Positions 1-5,099 of a DNA stretch of 5,099 bases are shown here, in pieces. The position numbers were made by a program, and so were the translations under genes. The notes beneath the pieces are model-generated. The model did not search any database and was not told the DNA's origin. It was given only the letters and a program-made list of their open reading frames with translations. Positions within the stretch are counted from its first letter, which is position 1, and the number at the start of each line of letters is the position of its first letter. Origin of the DNA: DAITMV01 sp046318595 (GTDB lineage Bacteria; Pseudomonadota; Gammaproteobacteria; Burkholderiales; Burkholderiaceae_B); assembly GCA_046318595.1 (NCBI GenBank), contig JBKCTV010000047.1, positions 1-5,099 on the forward strand, written 5' to 3'.

Positions 1-507
1 GACGAGGTCGGCCGGGTCGTGGTCGACACCAAATACAACGGCAACGCGCTGTTCGACGCCACCAATAAATCGGTCAACCTGCAAGTCGGTGCCAACGCCG
101 CCGACACGCTCACCAGCAACCTGACCAGCGACGGCACCGCCGCCGGCGATGACCTGCAGACCAGCTTGGGCGGCACCACCGTCGCAGCGATTGCCACTGC
201 ATTGGGCGACATCACAAGCACGGCCACCGCCACCACCGCGATCACTGCGCTGGATACCAACATCGACGTGGTCTCCAACCTGCGCGCCTCGGCCGGCGCC
301 GGGCAGAGCCGCCTCGAACAGGTCATCTCCAACCTGGAGACACAGGCCACCAACCTCTCTGCCGCCCGTGGCCGGATTCTGGACACCGATTTTGCCAAGG
401 AAACCGCTTCGCTCACCCGCATGCAGATCCTGCAACAGGCCGGCACCGCCATGCTCAGCCAGGCAAACCAACTGCCCCAGGGCGTGCTCAGCCTGCTCAA
501 AGGCTGA
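1..507 (+). CDS. fliC: Flagellin, C-terminal part (5' end outside window)
   Basis: Structural subunit of the flagellar filament, exported by the flagellar type III apparatus and polymerised outside the cell. The reading frame is open from base 1, giving 168 visible residues. The GTG at base 19 is internal to the gene, not a start. The first visible residues (DTKYNGNALFD, then LQVGANA) match the end of the conserved N-terminal flagellin region. The last 60 or so are a textbook flagellin C-terminus: SRLEQVISNL, then ILDTDFAKETASLTR, QILQQAGTAMLSQANQLPQ and VLSLLKG before TGA at 505. Only a short Ala/Thr/Gly-rich stretch lies between the two conserved parts, so the surface-exposed D2/D3 domains are essentially absent. 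A hairpin terminator follows 38 bases after the stop. The family assignment is secure; whether it is the only flagellin gene of the genome cannot be seen. Confidence 0.96.
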   Translation, partial: DEVGRVVVDTKYNGNALFDATNKSVNLQVGANAADTLTSNLTSDGTAAGDDLQTSLGGTTVAAIATALGDITSTATATTAITALDTNIDVVSNLRASAGAGQSRLEQVISNLETQATNLSAARGRILDTDFAKETASLTRMQILQQAGTAMLSQANQLPQGVLSLLKG

Positions 508-545
508 GCGAAAGCAGCAATAACAGATTACGCTTCACTTGATTT

Positions 546-581
546 CCCCGCTTTCGTCTCCGGTCGTCAGCGGGGCCTTTT
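546..581 (+). terminator. Hairpin terminator of the flagellin gene
   Basis: A perfect 7-bp stem pairs CCCCGCT (546-552) with AGCGGGG (569-575) around a 16-base loop, and is followed by CC and a TTTT run (578-581). Position and orientation fit termination of flagellin transcription. The loop is long and the T run short, so it may be a moderate terminator. On the minus strand there is no T run after the hairpin. The right arm also contains the stop codon (567-569) and last codons of the convergent gene. Confidence 0.7.
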
Positions 582-2351
582 GGCTAGATTTTGCACTTCT
601 TTATCAAAATTTTGTTTTAAAGTGGCTAAAGCTTCTGAAGATATTGCATAAGGTTTTTTAAAATTGTTTACTGACAAGTCTTCTATAAGTTTATAAATGA
701 TACGTAAATCATCCTGTTCGAGTTCTTTGTATTCCAAAATTATCTTGCTCAACCAATTCTGCCCATAAAAGCGAACATCCATTGCTAAGTCAAGCCAATA
801 ATCAGTTAATTTGGCAGCAGATTTGGCTTCTTTCGCGTCGTTCGTGTCGACTAAAGCTTTCAGGCGATTTGGCAGCAAGTCACATAATAAATTTCGATAA
901 ACAGGGCCTGCGGCTGTTGATTTTTGGATATGAAAACCAGAGTCATGAAGTTCGCCGATAAAAGCACCTGCAGGAACGCCGTGCGGACTCAATATGTTAG
1001 ACTTGGTACGATCGTCCAAACTAATCACTGGGTGTGTAGCAAAAGGGGCGTCTCGGCCGAGATGCATTTTCTGTTCTCTTGAAGAATTAACAGATCCCGT
1101 AACTAAAATCGGCTGCACAGCAGTTAGTTTTTGCAAAACGGAGTTTTCTTCTAAAAAAGGAGCGTGCAATGTACTTAATTCGTAGTCTAAACCGTACGAC
1201 GCCACAAGAATTTCTCTTGAATCGGTTTCTGTGTAATTTAAATTTTTATTTAATGCGGCTTCCCAGAAATTATAAAAATCAAAATTTTTGACGCTGAAAA
1301 TAACTTGTTGGTTAGCGGGGGCGCTTAAAAATTTTTTCTCGATCCGTTCAAAAACTAGCTTTTCTTCATCAACTGAATATTTTTCATAAAGTGAATCTTC
1401 CTCGCTATCTGAATCTTCTTCAGCAATTTGTTCACTGACTGTTTTTCTGCCATCCGCTACGTTACTTGATCCTTTCGTGTGAATTATCTTCTTGACCAGC
1501 GTTTCCACAAAAATTTTCCCTTTTTCGGTGAGCTTGCCGTCCATCACTATGGCGCTAGCCACAACCGTTCCTTCGCTCATTGGTAGCAGTTGGGGGTTGT
1601 TGTTTTTGTCTATGTACGGGCCTGAACGATCCGAAGCAAATTGTTCTTTCAGGTTTAAAAGCCGTATAGCAGTGTTAAATTCGGAACGATTCAAAGAGCC
1701 TGTTAAATAAGCATAAAACAATGCATCTTTTACCTCGACTTTCGGTGATTTTTCAGGGAATCTGTCGCGCACCGCAGTGCTACTCAGGAGAGGCTCATTC
1801 CAGTTGCCTTGTTTGATTGATTCGGTCAGCTCTCGGCTTAATTTCTTCAAATTCGGGTCTTTGTCGAACTGCGTGATCCCCTGTTGAATTTTACTGTTCT
1901 TGCGAACTGCTTTTATATAAAATAATGGATGGTCTGGGCCAATCGAATTCAGTGCTTCGCTGCCTCTTTCTAAAGAAGCAAATGCTGCCAATTCTTTTTC
2001 AACAAAACCCTCTTTTACTGTTAAAGAAACGTTGTAGGGAGACACTTTTTTCAATAAATTCTGGCGCGTTGAATGCCCGCGCCATGCTGATTGTAATTTA
2101 ATGGCAGCCTGCTCTTCAGGGTTTTTTCTCTCGGGAGGGAAACTCTTGGAAACTTCCTCGAATAATTTCAAAGCCTTTTCGATTTTAGACATTGGCTGAG
2201 GAGTGCTTGCTCTGATTTTAAAAATAAAATCTCTAATAAATGAAAGTGTTTTGTTTTTTTGAAGGAAGCGAGCGGCAGGCCTCTCGTCTGGGCTGCTTTT
2301 AACGCAATTAAAATGGTTGAGCCGAAAAAAGCTGTTTATGTTGTTTGGCAT
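567..2351 (-). CDS. Putative type III secreted effector with calmodulin-binding IQ motif
   Basis: I do not recognise a named family. From ATG at 2351 the product is 594 residues. An in-frame GTG at 2393 would add 14, but it directly follows a stop codon and has no Shine-Dalgarno sequence. The ATG also lacks a clear one, and a third option is ATG at 2192. The first 20 residues are Asn/Ser-rich with no acidic residue, as in type III secretion signals; there is no Sec signal peptide or membrane segment. Residues 86-99 form a full IQ motif (LQ, three residues, RG, three residues, R, two residues, L), normally a calmodulin-binding site in eukaryotes. Residues 307-330 are a Ser/Asp/Glu-rich acidic linker. 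Further on, His457, His469-Asp470 and His474 form a His/Asp cluster that could be catalytic. Upstream on the same strand lies a CesT-like chaperone gene. Base composition is far more AT-rich than the neighbours, suggesting transfer. The coding call is firm; the effector role is inferred. Confidence 0.72.
   Translation of the reverse strand: MPNNINSFFRLNHFNCVKSSPDERPAARFLQKNKTLSFIRDFIFKIRASTPQPMSKIEKALKLFEEVSKSFPPERKNPEEQAAIKLQSAWRGHSTRQNLLKKVSPYNVSLTVKEGFVEKELAAFASLERGSEALNSIGPDHPLFYIKAVRKNSKIQQGITQFDKDPNLKKLSRELTESIKQGNWNEPLLSSTAVRDRFPEKSPKVEVKDALFYAYLTGSLNRSEFNTAIRLLNLKEQFASDRSGPYIDKNNNPQLLPMSEGTVVASAIVMDGKLTEKGKIFVETLVKKIIHTKGSSNVADGRKTVSEQIAEEDSDSEEDSLYEKYSVDEEKLVFERIEKKFLSAPANQQVIFSVKNFDFYNFWEAALNKNLNYTETDSREILVASYGLDYELSTLHAPFLEENSVLQKLTAVQPILVTGSVNSSREQKMHLGRDAPFATHPVISLDDRTKSNILSPHGVPAGAFIGELHDSGFHIQKSTAAGPVYRNLLCDLLPNRLKALVDTNDAKEAKSAAKLTDYWLDLAMDVRFYGQNWLSKIILEYKELEQDDLRIIYKLIEDLSVNNFKKPYAISSEALATLKQNFDKEVQNLAKRPR
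1362..1433 (-). other. Acidic Ser/Asp/Glu linker of the putative effector
   Basis: About 24 residues dominated by Glu, Asp and Ser (core EEDSDSEEDS) separate the IQ-bearing N-terminal half from the C-terminal half that holds the His/Asp cluster. It reads as a disordered inter-domain linker. Its serines sit in acidic contexts like those favoured by eukaryotic casein kinase 2, but that is only a pattern match. Confidence 0.5.
2055..2096 (-). other. IQ calmodulin-binding motif coding segment
   Basis: This segment encodes LQSAWRGHSTRQNL, which fits the complete IQ consensus: hydrophobic-Gln, three residues, Arg-Gly, three residues, Arg, two residues, hydrophobic. The preceding residues (EEQAAIK) look like the helix that typically leads into an IQ motif, and basic residues (KK) follow. 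IQ motifs bind calmodulin or related EF-hand light chains, often without calcium. Bacteria lack true calmodulin, so the natural partner would be in a eukaryotic host. Confidence 0.75.
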
Positions 2352-2369
2352 GGTTTGAAATTTTGTTGT

Positions 2370-2397
2370 ATTATTAATCACTCTCAAAATCACTCAA
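2370..2397 (-). promoter_or_regulatory. Possible sigma70-type promoter directly upstream of the effector ATG
   Basis: On the minus strand, TTGAGT (2392-2397) and AATAAT (2370-2375) are separated by 16 bases. They match the -35 and -10 consensus at 4/6 and 5/6. Transcription would start only a dozen or so bases before ATG 2351, giving an almost leaderless message and excluding the GTG at 2393. In such AT-rich DNA this may be chance, and the gene may simply be co-transcribed with the chaperone gene. Confidence 0.25.
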
Positions 2398-2473
2398 AAA
2401 GTTCAAAATTTTTTAACCGTTGAGCGTAGCCAGTTAACCGAAAACGTTTCGCAGTCGGCTCAAATGAATAAAA
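2394..2473. other. Chaperone-effector intergenic spacer with repeats and dyads
   Basis: This 80-base spacer separates the chaperone stop from the first possible effector start. It contains TTAACCG twice (2413-2419 and 2434-2440), exactly 21 bases or two helical turns apart. A dyad with CGAAA/TTTCG arms lies at 2439-2451, and a 17-base AT-rich near-palindrome at 2401-2417. On the minus strand the dyad can form a small hairpin, but no T run follows it, so it is not a convincing terminator. A regulatory role is possible but unproven. Confidence 0.35.
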
Positions 2474-2878
2474 TCATTCGTTTACCATCTGATCGATCGA
2501 CTGCCGCAGCTCCTGGCAGTGCGCTTTCAGCGTTTTGACATGAGCAATCACATCCTGGCCACGCAGGTTGTCGCCGTAATAACGCTGCACCAGAACGATC
2601 GATGGGCCATTGTTATGGCTCAGTGCGAACCAAGCCGGGGTCGACGTTTCGCGTAGCAAGGAAAAGTTCATCGCCAGCGCCATGCTCATGGCCTCGACCC
2701 CATCTTCCTCGGACAGTGTGATCACATCGGCTACCAGGTCGACCCAGCTGGCCTGACTGTCCATGCCATGGGACAGCTCGAAGCTCATATCATCCAAGGT
2801 GAATAATCGACCGTCCCTCGGTGCGCCGCAAAAATTTATCAACTCGGTGGTTAGCAGTTCGAACTGATTCTGGTTCAT
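2474..2878 (-). CDS. CesT/Tir-family-like type III secretion chaperone
   Basis: Predicted small cytoplasmic chaperone of 134 residues, expected to dimerise, bind the N-terminal region of one effector and keep it export-competent for a type III secretion system. The length is typical of class I chaperones. The protein is strongly acidic (19 Asp/Glu against 8 Lys/Arg by count), as usual for this class. The pattern matches CesT-like proteins: an N-terminal helix (FELLTTELINF), a strand region around LFTLDDMSFEL, a segment near VDLVADVITL, a conserved-looking helix with a LALNAN-like core (MALAMNFSLL), strands (AWFALS, SIVLVQ) and a C-terminal helix. ATG 2878 is supported by AGGA eight bases upstream. 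The large IQ-motif gene lies 80 bases or more downstream on the same strand, the usual chaperone-then-effector order. Sampled G+C is near the backbone value, unlike the partner. Without a profile search the family call is probable, not certain. Confidence 0.75.
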   Translation of the reverse strand: MNQNQFELLTTELINFCGAPRDGRLFTLDDMSFELSHGMDSQASWVDLVADVITLSEEDGVEAMSMALAMNFSLLRETSTPAWFALSHNNGPSIVLVQRYYGDNLRGQDVIAHVKTLKAHCQELRQSIDQMVNE

Positions 2879-2886
2879 GGTATTTT

Positions 2887-2890
2887 TCCT
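2887..2890 (-). promoter_or_regulatory. Ribosome binding site of the chaperone gene
   Basis: AGGA on the minus strand lies eight bases before ATG 2878. This supports that start and contrasts with the putative effector gene, none of whose candidate starts has a clear Shine-Dalgarno sequence. Confidence 0.7.
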
Positions 2891-2909
2891 GATGCGGTTT
2901 CGATATATT

Positions 2910-2938
2910 TGAGTGTTGAGGCAGGCGGTCAGAGTTCC
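2910..2938 (-). promoter_or_regulatory. hrp-box-like (HrpL/ECF-type) promoter candidate for the chaperone-effector unit
   Basis: Read on the minus strand, GGAACT (2933-2938) is followed after exactly 16 bases by ACACTCA (2910-2916). The hrp box recognised by the ECF sigma factor HrpL is GGAACC, 15-16 bases, then CCACNNA. Each half differs here at one position. The second block lies 31 bases before ATG 2878, leaving room for a short leader with the AGGA site. GGAAC-type -35 elements are also shared by other ECF sigma factors. No sigma factor gene is in the window, so the match is suggestive only. Confidence 0.4.
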
Positions 2939-3037
2939 ATGAATGTCACTGCGTTGTCGCCAATAAAATCGCTGGTAAACAACCTTACAAGCAATGAGTT
3001 CGCAATTTTTCGACTGGGCGAATCAGCGAATGAACGC

Positions 3038-3880
3038 TTATGGCGCTGTTTGGCTATGGCAGGTGCAGGGTAGCTTTGTTTTCGATAAATAGCGGTGCAA
3101 ACGGTGAACGAACATTTGATATTGCACCTGCAGCCAGCGCCTGTTTACCGTCCAGCGCGGCCCGAAAAAGCCGCTAAGCAAAATGCATGGCGTCAAGTTG
3201 ACCACTTCATGCCACCAACCGGCCGGAATATATAAAACATCGCCGGGTTCGAGTTCGACTTGGAATGCCTGGTTTTTCAATGGTTTTTCGGTGTGCGCCT
3301 CGTTCAGTCGTAAGCCGATTGCAGCGTCGACATTCGAGAGCTTTGCCCAGGCGTCGTATTTGGCCGAGACCGCGTCAATCGCTTCGATACTGCCGGGCGC
3401 CAGCAGATAAAACCGTTTTCGACCGCGGATCTGGACTGCGATATTGTCCAGCAGATCGTAATGCAAGCCGGTGCGAGCGTTAGCCGGGCCGATCCAGCTA
3501 CTGTTGACGCCCACGCTGCGGGGCGGAAAAAGCGCTGTCGGGCGGACATCATTCAGCAATTCGGGAAAATGACGCAACAGATCGAATTCTTTGAGATAAG
3601 GCAAATCATTGGCAACGGAATAAAAGTTTGATTGCGCGGCTTGGCATAATTCGTTCAAATAGCAGCCTAAGCGGCTTTTCATAAACTGCGTCGCTCCTCC
3701 TTCGCGGTTACCGACGACCAGTTGCACCTCCCGCTGCGGATCGAGCGCAGCCAAATACTCGAAGCGCCAGCGTGCGATCGCCGGCCAATCGTGCGCCAAA
3801 CCCCGAAAAACTGCGGGTTGGCGGCTATTGATCACGGTTGGCAAAGTCTCGGTCGCATTGCTTAAAAAGGTAAACGGCAT
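3038..3880 (-). CDS. JmjC/Cupin_8-type Fe(II)- and 2-oxoglutarate-dependent oxygenase
   Basis: A 280-residue soluble protein of the cupin-like (Cupin_8, JmjC/FIH-like) family. Members use Fe(II), O2 and 2-oxoglutarate to hydroxylate side chains of proteins or small molecules; the substrate here is unknown. The N-terminus has the family opening (PAVFRGLAHDWPA, then EYLAAL). The iron triad is visible as His140-x-Asp142 in GLHYD and His224 in PAGWWHEV. Lys155 in GRKRFYLL is placed to bind 2-oxoglutarate. Other hallmarks are DNIAVQI before that lysine and LEPGDVLYIPAGWWHEV before the distal histidine. All metal ligands are intact, so it should be active. ATG 3880 precedes the first conserved block sensibly but has no clear Shine-Dalgarno sequence. 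The C-terminal tail is basic and ends near a CTC motif. It is co-directional with the chaperone gene 159 bases downstream and divergent from prfB, so a functional tie to either is not established. Confidence 0.9.
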   Translation of the reverse strand: MPFTFLSNATETLPTVINSRQPAVFRGLAHDWPAIARWRFEYLAALDPQREVQLVVGNREGGATQFMKSRLGCYLNELCQAAQSNFYSVANDLPYLKEFDLLRHFPELLNDVRPTALFPPRSVGVNSSWIGPANARTGLHYDLLDNIAVQIRGRKRFYLLAPGSIEAIDAVSAKYDAWAKLSNVDAAIGLRLNEAHTEKPLKNQAFQVELEPGDVLYIPAGWWHEVVNLTPCILLSGFFGPRWTVNRRWLQVQYQMFVHRLHRYLSKTKLPCTCHSQTAP

Positions 3881-4064
3881 GATGAGGACGAATTGCTAAA
3901 ACGACGGTCCGACGAGTTTAGGCCGTTTATGTGACAGGCAAAAGATTTATCTGTTCTCGATGCCAAGAGATTGAAATTTTATGCCACCGGCCCCGTGGTA
4001 GCGATTATGATCGGCACTGCGTCGGAATGTTAAACTACGTTTTCATTCTCACTCAGAGCACCCC
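3881..4064. other. Divergent intergenic region between the oxygenase gene and prfB
   Basis: These 184 bases must hold the starts of both divergent transcripts unless promoters lie further away. A TATGAT hexamer (4006-4011) could be the -10 element for prfB, but no convincing -35 is at a normal distance. An inverted repeat with 6-bp arms and a 7-base loop lies at 3982-4000, with no T run. I see no convincing promoter for the oxygenase gene, and no small gene or RNA gene here. Confidence 0.4.
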
Positions 4065-5099
4065 ATGGAAGCCGAACGCACAAACGCCCTGCAAAACTTG
4101 CTCGCTGACCTGACCGGTCGCACGGGCGAACTGCGGAGGTACCTTTGACGTCGATGCCAAAGCCGAGCGTCTGAGCGTCGTCGACGCCGAGCTCGAATCG
4201 CCCGATGTCTGGAACGATCAGGCACGCGCCCAGGCGCTGGGCAAAGAGAAAAAATCCCTGGACGATATCGTTTTGACCGTGCAGACGCTGGAGTCCAACC
4301 TCCGCGATGCGACCGAGCTGTTCGAAATGGCGGCTGCCGATTCCGACGAGGCCACGCTCGAAGCGATTGAGCGCGATGTGGCGGTTTACCTGGCGACTGT
4401 CGATGGCATGGAGTTTCGCCGGATGTTCGCCAACCCGGCCGACCCGAACAATTGTTTCATCGATATCACCGCCGGTGCCGGTGGCACCGAGGCTCAGGAC
4501 TGGGCGTCGATGCTGCTGCGCCAGTATCTGCGCTACTGCGAACGCAAGGGCTTCAAAACCGAGCTGTTGGAAGAGTCTGAGGGCGAAATCGCCGGCATCA
4601 AATCCGCGACCATCAAGGTCGAGGGCGAATACGCATATGGCTATTTGCGCAGCGAAACCGGCGTTCACCGGCTCGTGCGCAAGTCGCCGTTCGACTCGGC
4701 CAACGGCCGGCACACTTCATTTGCGTCCCTGTTCGTTTACCCTGAAGTCGATGATTCCATCGAAATTGACGTCAATCCGGCCGACATTCGCGTCGATACC
4801 TTTCGCGCCTCGGGCGCGGGCGGTCAGCACATCAACAAGACCGATTCGGCGGTGCGCATGACGCACATGCCGACCGGCATCGTCGTGCAGTGCCAGAGCG
4901 ACCGCTCGCAGCACCGCAACCGCGATGAAGCCATGAAGATGCTCAAGTCGCGGCTGTACGAACACGAGCTGCGTAAGCGCATGGCCGAACAGCAAAAGCT
5001 CGAAGACTCCAAAACCGACGTCGGCTGGGGGCACCAGATCCGCAGTTATGTGCTCGATCAGAGCCGTATCAAGGACTTGCGCACCAATGTCGAAATCTC
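4065..5099 (+). CDS. prfB: Peptide chain release factor 2, programmed frameshift gene (3' end outside window)
   Basis: Class I release factor that reads UGA and UAA in the ribosomal A site and triggers peptidyl-tRNA hydrolysis in the cytoplasm. Translation starts at ATG 4065, runs 26 further codons to CTT (4143-4145), meets TGA at 4146, and shifts +1 to continue from GAC 4147 to the window edge. That gives 344 visible residues, about 20 short of a normal RF2. The decoding tripeptide SPF, specific to RF2 (RF1 has PxT), is at residues 207-209 (4684-4692). The catalytic GGQ is at 252-254 (4819-4827) in GAGGQHINKT. The residue matching position 246 of the E. coli protein is Ala, the common form, not the Thr of K-12. 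Further matches are ITAGAGGTEAQDW, GWGHQIRSYVLD and RIKDLRT. Production is autoregulated by the frameshift: low RF2 slows termination at the UGA and favours the shift. The Shine-Dalgarno sequence before the ATG is weak. Confidence 0.96.
4135..4149 (+). promoter_or_regulatory. prfB programmed +1 frameshift site
   Basis: GGAGG (4135-4139), TAC (4140-4142), the slippery CTT (4143-4145), in-frame TGA (4146-4148) and a following C make the classic RF2 autoregulatory signal. The internal Shine-Dalgarno sequence sits three bases before CTT, as in E. coli. It pairs with 16S rRNA in the elongating ribosome and helps the CTT-bound tRNA slip to TTT. The TGA C context is a poor termination signal. RF2 homology stops at the TGA in one frame and resumes at once in the +1 frame. 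Confidence 0.95.

Noticed and set aside
149..523. 124-codon frame overlapping flagellin
   Set aside because: It is a Pro/Arg-rich shadow of the flagellin frame, which carries all the conserved residues.
567..2393. Possible insertion sequence or phage origin for the AT-rich block
   Set aside because: I found no transposase, integrase, terminal inverted repeats or obvious target-site duplication at its edges. Transfer is inferred from composition only.
2953..2983. Imperfect hairpin GTTGT/ACAAC after the oxygenase gene as a terminator
   Set aside because: It has only 5 plus 3 interrupted base pairs, AT-rich arms and no T run on the minus strand.
3982..4000. Inverted repeat with 6-bp arms before prfB as a terminator or operator
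   Set aside because: The stem is short with a G-T pair and there is no T run. It may be chance in GC-rich DNA, so it is noted only within the intergenic entry.
4006..4011. TATGAT as the prfB -10 promoter element
   Set aside because: The hexamer is good, but the best -35 (ATGCCA) needs a 19-base spacer and is weak, so it is not called as a separate feature.
4030..4713. Long minus-strand open frame opposite prfB (also one at 4717-5034)
   Set aside because: It is antisense to a clearly conserved RF2 coding sequence, has a composition expected of the shadow of GC-rich codons, and shows no recognisable domain.
4307..4861. 184-codon plus-strand open frame inside prfB
   Set aside because: It lies out of frame with RF2, is rich in Arg/Pro/Ser as expected for a shadow frame, and the RF2 frame fully explains the region.
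1..5099. CRISPR arrays, tRNA, rRNA or riboswitches
   Set aside because: I saw no regularly spaced repeats, cloverleaf-type sequence or known RNA motif other than the prfB frameshift signal.

Overview
The window looks like a chromosome segment from a motile proteobacterium, most likely beta- or gammaproteobacterial. This rests on a polar-type flagellin and a peptide chain release factor 2 whose sequence and frameshift site are proteobacterial. Hand counts of single 60-base lines give about 58-65% G+C in the flagellin, JmjC-like and release-factor genes. Two lines of one large gene in the middle fall to about 25% and 32%, so that gene is compositionally foreign to its surroundings.

Layout: the 3' part of a compact flagellin gene (+, 1-507) ends in a rho-independent-type hairpin (546-581). 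Convergent to it is an AT-rich gene for a protein of about 600 residues (-, 567-2351, or to 2393 if a GTG start is used). It carries a eukaryote-style calmodulin-binding IQ motif. Upstream on the same strand is a gene for a small acidic protein resembling CesT/Tir-type type III secretion chaperones (2474-2878). It has a good ribosome binding site and a possible hrp-box-like or ECF-type promoter. Next, on the same strand, is a JmjC/Cupin_8-type Fe(II)/2-oxoglutarate oxygenase gene (3038-3880). Divergent from it is prfB (release factor 2, from 4065, running off the right edge), read through an in-frame UGA by programmed +1 frameshifting.

The most interesting unit is the chaperone plus large-protein pair. 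Gene order (chaperone first, large partner second), the acidic chaperone-like fold signature, an N-terminus of the large protein without acidic residues, and the IQ motif together suggest a type III secreted effector with its dedicated chaperone. The effector may be switched on by host calmodulin. This is an inference: no secretion apparatus gene is in the window, and I do not recognise the effector's catalytic family. The flanking genes are ordinary housekeeping or motility genes, so the pair looks like a small pathogenicity-type insertion beside the flagellin terminator.
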